Shown here in pieces: positions 25,288 to 32,582 of a stretch of 64,000 nucleotides of DNA. The notes under the pieces were generated by a model that saw only the letters and a program-made list of their open reading frames with translations, had not been told where the DNA came from and searched no databases. How positions within the stretch are numbered: position 1 is the stretch's first letter; each line of letters begins with the position of its first letter. The DNA is from Gaiellasilicea sp963749515 (GTDB lineage Bacteria; Actinomycetota; Thermoleophilia; Gaiellales; Gaiellaceae). The translations under genes were made by a program, and so were the position numbers. Location of the stretch: the NCBI GenBank assembly GCA_963749515.1, contig CAVVMR010000010.1:496001-560000 (forward strand), written 5' to 3'.

Positions 25288-27438
25288 ATGGAGCGCCTGG
25301 CCCACTACGTCGTGCACCACCGCCGGATCGTGATCGGCGTCTGGATCGCGCTCACCGTCTTCGGTGGCTTCTCGGCCGGCCAGGTCGCGGACCGCTGGCT
25401 GGAGGACTTCTCGATCCCGGGCGCATCCGGCTACGAGGCGGACCAGCGGGCCCTCGCCAAGCTCGGCAACGGCGAGCTCTACCCCTTCGTGATCGCGTTG
25501 AAAGCAGACGGGGACGTGACGAAGGTGCCCGGCGTCGAGGAGGCGATCGAGAAGACGGCGGCCGCCAATCCCGGCTCTCGCGTCAGCTCGTTCTTCAACA
25601 CGGGCGACGACGCCTATGTCTCGGACGACCGCACGGTCACGTTCGCGAACATCTACGGCGCCGGCCAGTTCAGCTTCGAGGGGGTCGACCTGGATCCGAC
25701 CGAGGAAGCGCTCGCGGCCGCTGTGCCCGACGGTGTCGAGGGCTACGTCACGGGTGTCGACGCGCTCTACGCCGAGGCGAGCGAGACGACGGAGGAGACC
25801 GAGCCGCCGAGCATCCTCGTCGAGTTCCTGATCGGCGCGATCGGGGCGCTCGTGATCCTGCTCTTCACCTTCGGCACGCTGCCGGCGATCGCCATGCCGC
25901 TCGTGGTCGCGATCGCCTCGATCCTCAACACCTTCTCGCTGATCTGGCTGATGACGTACATCACCGACGTCTCGATCATCGTGCAGTTCCTCGTTGCCCT
26001 CGTCGGGCTCGGTGTCGCGATCGACTACGCGCTGCTGATGATCTTCCGCTTCCGGGAGGAGCTGCGGCACGGGGCCGACCGCGACACGGCGATCGTGCAG
26101 ACCATGCGTCATGCCGGCCGGTCGGTGATCGTGTCCGGCTCGACCGTCGCCATCGGCCTGCTGAGCATGATCCTGCTGCCGCTGCCCTTCATCCGCTCGA
26201 TCGGGATCGGCGGGATGCTGATCCCGGCCGTGTCGGTCCTGACCTCGATCACCCTCCTGCCGGCGCTGCTCTACACCCTCGGCCCGCGGATCAACAGGCT
26301 TCGCGTGATGCCTCGTCGCCTCGTCGAGGGAAGCGACGACCCGGACAAGGGCTTCTGGAACCGCTGGGCGCACTTCGTCGTGCGTCGGCCGGCCCCGGTC
26401 GCAGCCGTCGGCCTGGCGATCGTCGCGGTGCTGCTGTTCTACGGAATCCAGCTCCACCCGGGAGACGCCCAGGTGAAGGACTTCCCGGGCGGTGGGAGTG
26501 CCCACACAGGCGCTCAGGTGCTGCGCGACGCCGGCATCTCGGACGGCGTGCACAAGCCGTTCCAGATCGTGGTCGAAGGAGACTTCACACCGACGCAGCT
26601 CGACCAGGTGGCGTCGACGCTCGACGAGACCGAGGGGATCGCCGGCGCCGCCGCGCCTCCCCCGGCGCGGACCGACGGCCTGGCGCTCGTGGAGGCGTTT
26701 TCCAGCACCGACGGCTCGAGCCGCGATACGCGAGAGGTCGTCACCCGGCTCAAGGACGACGTGGTGCCCGCCGCCGAGAACGAGCTGGGCGGGCCGCAGG
26801 CGACGCTCGCGGGCCTGCCGACGTCGGAGCGGGAGTTCATCGACGCCGTCTACGGCAACTTCCCGCTCGTGCTCCTGTTCGTCGTCCTGGTCACCTACAT
26901 CCTGCTGATGCGGGCGTTCCGCTCGGTGCTGCTCCCGCTCAAGGCCGTGTTGCTGAACCTCGTCTCGCTCGGCGCCGCGTACGGAATCATCGTCTTCATC
27001 TTCCAGAAGGGGCACGGGGCAGAGGAGATCTGGAACGTCCCGGCGACCGACTCGATCATCTCGTGGATCCCGCTGATGATCTTCGCGTTCCTGTACGGGC
27101 TCTCGATGGATTACGAGGTCTTCATGCTGACTCGGATGCGCGAGGCTTACGACGAGACGGGCAACACCGAGCAGGCCATCACGCTCGGCCTCGCGCGGAC
27201 CGGCAAGCTCGTGACGAGCGCCGCCCTCGTGCTGATGTTCGCCTTCTTCGTGCTCTCGACGAGCCCGGGGACGGACATCAAGCAGTTCGGGATCGGCTTG
27301 GCGGCCGGAATCATCTTCGACGCGACGGTGATCAGAGCGCTGCTCGTGCCGTCGATCATGCGCCTGATGGGCGACTGGAACTGGTGGCTGCCTTCGTGGG
27401 CGGCCCGGATCCTCCGCGTCAGCCCCAGCTCCGCCTGA
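25288..27438 (+). CDS. MMPL/RND-family membrane transporter
   Basis: 716 residues with the actinobacterial MmpL layout: a first membrane helix (about 10-35), an extracytoplasmic domain, a block of about five helices (180-330), a second extracytoplasmic domain, and a final helix block (about 520-700). Motifs include GVAIDYALLMIFRFREE and GLSMDYEVFMLTRMRE, the conserved Asp-Tyr pairs of the proton-relay helices. Such pumps export lipids, siderophores or drugs; the substrate here is unknown. It is a separate transcription unit by its own -10. Confidence 0.92.
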   Translation: MERLAHYVVHHRRIVIGVWIALTVFGGFSAGQVADRWLEDFSIPGASGYEADQRALAKLGNGELYPFVIALKADGDVTKVPGVEEAIEKTAAANPGSRVSSFFNTGDDAYVSDDRTVTFANIYGAGQFSFEGVDLDPTEEALAAAVPDGVEGYVTGVDALYAEASETTEETEPPSILVEFLIGAIGALVILLFTFGTLPAIAMPLVVAIASILNTFSLIWLMTYITDVSIIVQFLVALVGLGVAIDYALLMIFRFREELRHGADRDTAIVQTMRHAGRSVIVSGSTVAIGLLSMILLPLPFIRSIGIGGMLIPAVSVLTSITLLPALLYTLGPRINRLRVMPRRLVEGSDDPDKGFWNRWAHFVVRRPAPVAAVGLAIVAVLLFYGIQLHPGDAQVKDFPGGGSAHTGAQVLRDAGISDGVHKPFQIVVEGDFTPTQLDQVASTLDETEGIAGAAAPPPARTDGLALVEAFSSTDGSSRDTREVVTRLKDDVVPAAENELGGPQATLAGLPTSEREFIDAVYGNFPLVLLFVVLVTYILLMRAFRSVLLPLKAVLLNLVSLGAAYGIIVFIFQKGHGAEEIWNVPATDSIISWIPLMIFAFLYGLSMDYEVFMLTRMREAYDETGNTEQAITLGLARTGKLVTSAALVLMFAFFVLSTSPGTDIKQFGIGLAAGIIFDATVIRALLVPSIMRLMGDWNWWLPSWAARILRVSPSSA

Positions 27439-27466
27439 GCCGTCAGGGCGTGCGACCATCCTGAGC

Positions 27467-27970
27467 GTGACCACGGGCTTCGAGTCAGGTGACTTCGACC
27501 GCGCGGTCGCACTCGTCAGTGCCGAGCCCTCGCCCGAGGTCTTGGTCGAGCGGCTCGGCCTGGACTGGGAGTACCTCGCATGGCTTGCACTTCAGGCCTC
27601 GTCGGCCGTCCTGGGGGAGCTGGCGGAGGAGCGCGGTGTCGTCGTCTCCTACGGCGGCGAGGCGTTCACGGCCGGCTTCCTGATCGGCGTCCATCTGCAC
27701 GAGGGCCTGGTGCCGGAGCCGGGGAGGCTGACGGCCGCCGTCGACCTCGTGCAGGAGCGCGGCCGCCACGCGGTGATCGCCGACCACTGTGATCTGGCGA
27801 GCGTGGCGCGGGTCGAGAACGTCTATGCCGGTGCGCTCGTCGAGTCGCTGGACGTCGCCGAGGTGGACGCTGACCAGCTGCGCTTTCCGCTCACGCGGAT
27901 CTTCGAGGCGGGTCTCGCCGTCGGCCTCGAGCTCGGCTCAGGCGGCCAAGACGACGCGCCAGCGGAGTAG
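27467..27970 (+). CDS. Hypothetical acidic protein
   Basis: 167 residues from GTG 27467. Composition is acidic and helix-forming with an internal hydrophobic Ala/Leu segment (LAWLALQASSAVLGELAEE), with no signal peptide and few cysteines. I do not recognise a family. GC3-rich codons and its fit between the MMPL gene (28-bp gap) and a convergent gene support coding. Its end overlaps the gene at 27938 by 33 bp, tail to tail. Confidence 0.6.
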   Translation: MTTGFESGDFDRAVALVSAEPSPEVLVERLGLDWEYLAWLALQASSAVLGELAEERGVVVSYGGEAFTAGFLIGVHLHEGLVPEPGRLTAAVDLVQERGRHAVIADHCDLASVARVENVYAGALVESLDVAEVDADQLRFPLTRIFEAGLAVGLELGSGGQDDAPAE

Positions 27971-28594
27971 GCCCAGCGAGTCGAAGGCGCGCTCGATCTC
28001 CTGCGCCACGGGTGCGAAGTCGGAGATCGGCCAGACGAAGGAATCGTCCGCTTCCAGCAGCTCCGTCAGGTGCTGCTCGAGCGCGGGGTCGCCCGAGCGC
28101 ATCAGCGTCGCCTGCGCATAGCCGCGGGCCCAGACCTCTTTCGCCGAGTCGAAGTAGCGGCGCCTGCTGCGGCTCGTGCCGGCAGGTGAGCGCGACGGCA
28201 GAGCCGCGGCTGCCTTGCGCCAGTCGCCGAACGCCTCGTGCCGGCCGGACGCCCACGCGTTGCCGAGCCGACGGCCGAGCTGGTGATCGACGAGATGGCC
28301 GAGCTCGTGCAGGAAGCTGAGCGAGATGCGGCCGTGACGCCGTGAGACCCGCAGGTCGACGGGATCCTCCTTCCGGAGCCGGTAGCAGCCGCTCTGGCTC
28401 GTCGTCGACGTCGGCCGCACGGGGACCGGCTCGAGGTCGGTGTGGAGGAAGTGGAACGCGTCCGCGGCGGCCAGCGCCCGCGCCAGCTCGGGGTAGAGAG
28501 CACTCCGGCGCGGCAGCGCGACAATCTCGGTCAGCCGGCGGAGGCGGGGATCACCGCTGCGGGTGACAGCTGCTGGATACCTCCGCCGGCGCAC
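27938..28594 (-). CDS. Putative HEXXH metallopeptidase-like protein
   Basis: 218 residues with a single HEXXH motif, LSFLHELGHLVDHQLG (HELGH 96-100), the zinc-binding helix of metallopeptidases. The upstream strand RISLSFLHELGH resembles secreted or lethal-factor-like metalloprotease domains, but no signal peptide is visible and the third ligand is not obvious. The Arg/Ser-rich region at 130-150 looks like a linker. The GTG start (28594) is 6 nt after TAGCGT on the minus strand, so it is probably leaderless. Divergent from another HEXXH gene at 28640. Confidence 0.65.
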   Translation of the reverse strand: MRRRRYPAAVTRSGDPRLRRLTEIVALPRRSALYPELARALAAADAFHFLHTDLEPVPVRPTSTTSQSGCYRLRKEDPVDLRVSRRHGRISLSFLHELGHLVDHQLGRRLGNAWASGRHEAFGDWRKAAAALPSRSPAGTSRSRRRYFDSAKEVWARGYAQATLMRSGDPALEQHLTELLEADDSFVWPISDFAPVAQEIERAFDSLGLLRWRVVLAA

Positions 28595-28606
28595 GAACGC
28601 ACGCTA
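28595..28606 (-). promoter_or_regulatory. -10 hexamer of a leaderless start
   Basis: TAGCGT on the minus strand (complement of 28601-28606), then 6 nt, then GTG 28594. No Shine-Dalgarno is present. Confidence 0.45.
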
Positions 28607-28639
28607 CGGCGGAAGGCGGACACCGCCGATAACTCACCG

Positions 28640-29233
28640 GTGCGCGTGCTCCTGATCCTCATGGTTCCGCTGGTCCTCTTCTCGTCCTGGCAGTTCATCC
28701 GCCGTGAGCAGAACGAGAAGCGTCTCGCCCTGGTCGCGAGCTCGGTTGTCTCACGGAACGTCGAGGTCAGCTGTCCCGGCTTCCTGGCCCGGCTGGTGGA
28801 GATCACGCCGAACGCAGGCTGGGTCGACTTCGACGAGCACGGCAAGCCTGGAAACAAGACGAGCCTGTCCGCCACGACGTGTCGGGGTCTGGAGCGGGTC
28901 TGGCGCGGCGACGAGAGGTCGTTCGCGTGCCTTGTCGGCAGCGGTTGTGACGAGGAGACGCTGCGCGCGGTGTGGGGCATCGTCACGCTGGCGCACGAGT
29001 CGTGGCACCTGCGCGGAATCACGGGCGAGTCGGAGACGCAGTGCTACGCGATCCAGACGGTCGAGCAGGTCGCGATTCGGCTCGGCGTCGACGCGAAGGA
29101 CGCGCATTTGATCGCGCTGCGGGTTGCACTGGACGATGCGGCCGCACCGGTGGACGAGTACCACTCGCGCGAGTGTCGTCCGGGCGGCAGGTACGACCGC
29201 CACCCCGAGACGCCCGACTGGCCCAGCGGCTAG
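28640..29233 (+). CDS. Membrane-anchored HEXXH protein of unknown function
   Basis: 197 residues: an N-terminal membrane helix (about 3-20) and an outer domain with TLAHESWHLRGITGESETQCYA. HESWH (119-123) is an HEXXH motif followed by two glutamates (130, 132) and a cysteine (135). Further cysteines at 45, 81, 97 and 103 may form disulfides outside the cell. It could be a zinc peptidase or a non-catalytic relative. The start is GTG 28640; a second in-frame GTG at 28646 is possible. Confidence 0.6.
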   Translation: MRVLLILMVPLVLFSSWQFIRREQNEKRLALVASSVVSRNVEVSCPGFLARLVEITPNAGWVDFDEHGKPGNKTSLSATTCRGLERVWRGDERSFACLVGSGCDEETLRAVWGIVTLAHESWHLRGITGESETQCYAIQTVEQVAIRLGVDAKDAHLIALRVALDDAAAPVDEYHSRECRPGGRYDRHPETPDWPSG

Positions 29234-29238
29234 TCCCG

Positions 29239-30858
29239 CTAGACGCGCTGGACGAAGACGCAGGAGCGTGCGTCGGCCGGTAGGGGTGAGTGCCCCAGCC
29301 GGGTGACGACGAACTCGTCCTCGCTGAGCTGTGGGAGCTCGAGCAGGGTGTGCAGCGGCGGCGGCGGCCCGTCCTTCTCGACCAGCTCGTAGCCGTCGCC
29401 GAGCTGGACGAAGACGAGATGGCCGGCGGGTACCGGGGCCGTTGCCTCGAGCTCTGAGCGCTCGGGCTCGGAGCTGCCGCGGAGCCGCGTCGCAAATCGC
29501 GTTGCCTGTGCCCGGAGACGTTCGCTTTCCTTTCTCAGCCGTTCGATCTCGGCATCGCAGCCTGCCACGTCGCCGATGAGCCGCGCGATCTCGGTCTCGC
29601 GGCTCTTGCCCTCGCCGGCGAGCCGGTCAATCTCGGCGTTGCGCTCCTTGACGTCGCGCGTGAGCCGCTCGACCTCGGCATCGCGGTTCTTGGCGCTCTC
29701 GGTCAGCCGCTCGATCTCGGCCTTGCTGCTCGTGGCCTCGGTATTGAGCCGCTCGATCTCGGCATTGCGGTCGTGCACGAGCCGCTCGACTTCGCTGCTG
29801 TGATTCTTGGCGTCGCGCCTGAGCTCCTCGATCTCCGCGTGGCGCTCCCTGGCCTTGCTCACGAGCCGCTCGACCTCGGCGCTCCGGCTCTTCGCGTCGT
29901 TCGTCAGCCGCTCGATCTCGGCGTCGCGGTTCCTGGCGTCCTCTGTGAGCCGCTCGATCTCCGAGGTGCTGCCCTGGTCCTCGGTGTTGAGCCGCTCGAT
30001 CTCGGCGTTGCGCTCCTTGACGTCGCGGGTGAGCCGCTCGATCTCGGCGTCGCGGTTCTTGGCGTCCTCTGTGAGCCGCTCGATCTCCGAGGTGCTGCCC
30101 TGGTCCTCGGTGTTGAGCCGCTCGATCTCGGCGTTGCGTTCCTCGACGGCGCGGGTGAGCCGCACGATTTCCGCGTCGCGGTTCTCGGCGGCCTCCGTGA
30201 GCCGCTCGATCTCGGCGTCGCGGTTCTTGGCGTCCTCGGTCAGCCGCTCGATCTCCCTGCGCTGCTCTTCGGCCATCTGGCCCAGCTGAGCAAGCTCGTT
30301 CAGGGGCTCCTCGAGCTGCCGCTCGCGCCGGCGCACTCTTCCGGCGAAGCGCACCGCCTGCTGTCGCCGGCGATCCCGCTCGTGCCTGAGCGCTCCGATC
30401 TCGCGTTCGCTCTCGGCGAGTGCCTCTTCGGCCGCCGCGAGCCTGGCCCACTGCTCTTCGAGCTGCGTGAGGAGAAGCGCCTCGGCTACTCCTTCGGCCT
30501 CGACCTGGTCGCCCGCGACTGCAAGAGAGAAGATCTCGGGCTCGTCCGGTGGCGTCTCCACGATGCTGAGCGCCGGCGGGCTGGGCAGGCCACGGTCGTT
30601 CTCGTGCCGCCGCTGGATCTCGGCGCGAAGACCCGTCCCGAATCCGGTCTCCATCGTCAGCTCGATGCCGTACTGCGTCGCGAGGGCGCTCGCGAGGTCC
30701 GGGCCGGACACGAAACCGAGCTCGACGATCGTCTCGCCGAGCCGCTTGCCGCTCGCCTGCTGCAGGACGAGAGCGCGTTCGAGCTCGTCGTCGGTCAGAA
30801 GACCTTGTTCGACGAGCAGGCGTCCCAGGGGTCGCCAGGCAATGCGGGCCGCTTCCAC
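29239..30858 (-). CDS. MshEN-domain protein with long coiled coil
   Basis: 539 residues in three parts. (1) Residues 8-75 match the MshEN fold (the N-domain of type II/IV secretion ATPases), in which two successive motifs of the form LG-x5-G-x6-L-x3-L-x2-Q occur: PLGRLLVEQGLLTDDELERA and RLGETIVELGFVSGPDLASA. MshEN domains are known c-di-GMP receptors. (2) Residues about 140-440 form a coiled coil made of about twenty 14-residue units (ERLTEDAKNRDAEI type). (3) A C-terminal beta domain (about 470-539) begins HLVFVQLGDGYELVEKDGPP. No ATPase domain follows, so it is not a secretion ATPase. It may act as a scaffold or localisation protein. Confidence 0.75.
   Translation of the reverse strand: MEAARIAWRPLGRLLVEQGLLTDDELERALVLQQASGKRLGETIVELGFVSGPDLASALATQYGIELTMETGFGTGLRAEIQRRHENDRGLPSPPALSIVETPPDEPEIFSLAVAGDQVEAEGVAEALLLTQLEEQWARLAAAEEALAESEREIGALRHERDRRRQQAVRFAGRVRRRERQLEEPLNELAQLGQMAEEQRREIERLTEDAKNRDAEIERLTEAAENRDAEIVRLTRAVEERNAEIERLNTEDQGSTSEIERLTEDAKNRDAEIERLTRDVKERNAEIERLNTEDQGSTSEIERLTEDARNRDAEIERLTNDAKSRSAEVERLVSKARERHAEIEELRRDAKNHSSEVERLVHDRNAEIERLNTEATSSKAEIERLTESAKNRDAEVERLTRDVKERNAEIDRLAGEGKSRETEIARLIGDVAGCDAEIERLRKESERLRAQATRFATRLRGSSEPERSELEATAPVPAGHLVFVQLGDGYELVEKDGPPPPLHTLLELPQLSEDEFVVTRLGHSPLPADARSCVFVQRV
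29560..30270. repeat. Coding tandem repeat, 42-bp unit with 126-bp higher-order repeat
   Basis: The coiled-coil part of the MshEN gene is built from 42-bp units (14 residues, two heptads). A 126-bp block (three units) is duplicated almost exactly: the sequence starting at 29941 recurs at 30067. Recent duplication or copy-number change is likely, and short-read assembly could be wrong here. Confidence 0.8.
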
Positions 30859-30941
30859 AGAGTCGATATCGGCTCCGCAGCCGTTGGAGACAAGCGGTTT
30901 CGCACAGATGCCTCTTTCGGGTTAGGACCTGCGGCTAGGAC

Positions 30942-31923
30942 CTACCGCGCTGCCGCGAGCTGGCCGCACGCGGCGGCGATGTCCCGCCCGCGCGTGAGCC
31001 GCACCGTCGACGGCAGCCGCGCGCGGTCGAGCACGGACTTGAATGCGGCGATCGCGGCGCGCGAGGAGCCGTCGTACATCCCGGTCGGGTTGTACGGGAT
31101 CAGGTTCACCTTGAAGACCTTCGGATCGAGGAGCGCGGCGAGCTCCTTCGCACGCTCAGGCGAGTCGTTGACACCCGCGAGCATCACGTACTCGACGAAG
31201 ACCTTCCGGCGTCGTAACGCGAAGTAGCGGTGGCACTCGGCGAGGACGTTGGGCAGCGGATAGCGGTCGTTCACCGGCATCAGGTCGGAGCGCAGCCGCG
31301 GATCGGCTGCGTGGATCGAGAGGGCGAGCCGAATCGGCAGCTCGACCTCGTCGACGAAGCGGGTGAGCCCGGGCATCCAGCCGACGGTGGAGATCGTCGT
31401 GCGCCGGTGGGTGATCCCGATCTGCGGCAGGCGCCGGGCCGCCGCGAGCACCTCGTCGACGTTCAGGAACGGCTCGCCCATGCCCATGAACACGAGATGG
31501 TTCACGGGCTCGAGCCGGCGGAAGTGGAGCACCTGGTCGAGGATCTCCGACGAGCGTAGGTTGCGGCCGAAGCGCATCGCCCCGGTGGCGCAGAACGTGC
31601 AGGTCAGCGGGCAGCCGGACTGCGACGAAACGCAGATCGAGCGGCGGCCGTCGCGGTAGCGCATCAGCACCGCCTCCACCGGGTGCCCGTCACCGGTGCG
31701 GAAGAGCGCTTTCACGGTGCCGTCCGCGGAATGCGCCTCGTTCTCGAGCGACAGCGAGGAGAACGGGACCGTCTCCGCGAGGCCCTCGCGGAGAGCGCGC
31801 GGGAGGTTCGTCATCTCGGCATAGCCGGCTTGCCCCGCGCGCCGCCCATTCCCACACCTGGCCGGCGCGGAAGGCGGGCTCGCCGCGGTCGGCGAGCGTC
31901 TGCTCGAGCAGGACGAGATCCAT
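30942..31923 (-). pseudogene. rlmN: 23S rRNA/tRNA adenine C2-methyltransferase RlmN, with apparent frameshift
   Basis: RlmN is a radical-SAM enzyme methylating A2503 of 23S rRNA and A37 of some tRNAs. The C-terminal 290 residues (30942-31814) are intact, with the radical-SAM CxxxCxxC motif CPLTCTFCATGAMRFGRN and the late block SSRAAIAAFKSVL. The expected N-terminal helix domain (MDLVLLEQTLADRGEPAFRAGQVWEW) is in another frame from ATG 31923. The two frames would join as ...WEWAARG|..AGYAEMTNLPRAL if one base were removed near 31834-31843. The start 31923 is 6 nt after a minus-strand TACCCT. It may be a sequencing error or a real lesion; catalytic cysteines are kept. Confidence 0.8.
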
Positions 31924-31935
31924 AGCGCCAGGGTA
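31924..31935 (-). promoter_or_regulatory. -10 hexamer of leaderless rlmN
   Basis: Minus-strand TACCCT (complement of 31930-31935), then GGCGCT, then ATG 31923. The context TNNNCTGGCGCTAT is almost the same as that before the suspected ATC start at 1747. Confidence 0.5.
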
Positions 31936-31947
31936 GCCCGGCATGGA

Positions 31948-31976
31948 TTTAGCGAACGTCTAGCGCCCGTCTAGCG
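31948..31976 (+). promoter_or_regulatory. Three heptamer direct repeats with 11-bp period (SARP/OmpR-type site)
   Basis: TTTAGCG (31948-31954), TCTAGCG (31959-31965) and TCTAGCG (31970-31976), each separated by 4 bp. Heptamers repeated every 11 bp are the known binding arrangement of SARP and OmpR/PhoB winged helices. They lie about 60 bp before the secreted protein at 32037 and close to the SARP gene at 32583. The weak hexamer GAACCT begins 8 bp after the last repeat. Confidence 0.55.
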
Positions 31977-32036
31977 GCTGCCCCGAACCTGCGGACGTGA
32001 GCTGCACCGGGCGGCTCGAACCGAAGGAGGAACGAC

Positions 32037-32495
32037 ATGAAGCGCATCGCCACAATCATCGCCATCGCCGCCGCGTTCGCGGCTGCCGCCCCTGCCGGTC
32101 AGGCCGCGTATGCCAGCTACAACGGCCCGAACGGATGGGAGGTCGGACGCGCGAATACCGAGTACTTCTGTCTCGGCAACGGCACGATCCAGGTCCGCGC
32201 GTACCACCAGGTCACCGACCACACGTACCGGGGCGACGATCGCGTCTTCTTCCGCACCGCGTACGACCGCTGGAACGGATACGGGTGGGTCTACATGGGT
32301 CTCGCGATCGACTGGAGACCCGCCACCATCGCCGCGACGAACATCCAGTTCGCGCCAGGATTCGGCCAGGTCAGGTTCCGGACCCAGTTCTACGTCTGGA
32401 GGTCAGGCGTGGCGACGTACACGAACTGGGTGGAGGAGCTCTTCTTCTGGAGCAACGGCCAAGTGTTCGGAGACGGAAGGACGTGCCGCGTCTAG
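32037..32495 (+). CDS. Small secreted protein
   Basis: 152 residues with a clear signal peptide (MKRIATIIAIAAAFAAAAPA, cleavage probably after GQAA). The mature part is rich in Tyr, Trp and Phe with alternating strands (RVFFRTAYDRWNGYGWVYMG, FRTQFYVWRSG), suggesting an all-beta secreted domain. Two cysteines (near residues 45 and 150) could form a disulfide. No family is recognised. It has the strongest Shine-Dalgarno of the region (AAGGAGGA, 5 nt spacing), unlike its leaderless neighbours, implying regulated high expression. Confidence 0.75.
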   Translation: MKRIATIIAIAAAFAAAAPAGQAAYASYNGPNGWEVGRANTEYFCLGNGTIQVRAYHQVTDHTYRGDDRVFFRTAYDRWNGYGWVYMGLAIDWRPATIAATNIQFAPGFGQVRFRTQFYVWRSGVATYTNWVEELFFWSNGQVFGDGRTCRV

Positions 32496-32582
32496 TCGAC
32501 ACAGGGTCTCCTCGAGATGAGCCTCGGCGACGGGGCTCTTCTCATGTTCGGAGGACGGTGCTAGCGTCGTTCGCCTCGACGG

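Noticed and set aside
25102..27474. 790-codon open frame opposite the MMPL gene
   Set aside because: Low-complexity Asp/Arg/His-rich shadow; the MMPL protein with membrane helices is the real gene.
29560..30270. CRISPR-like regular repeats
   Set aside because: The 42-bp periodicity is in frame and codes for a coiled coil; there are no unique spacers.
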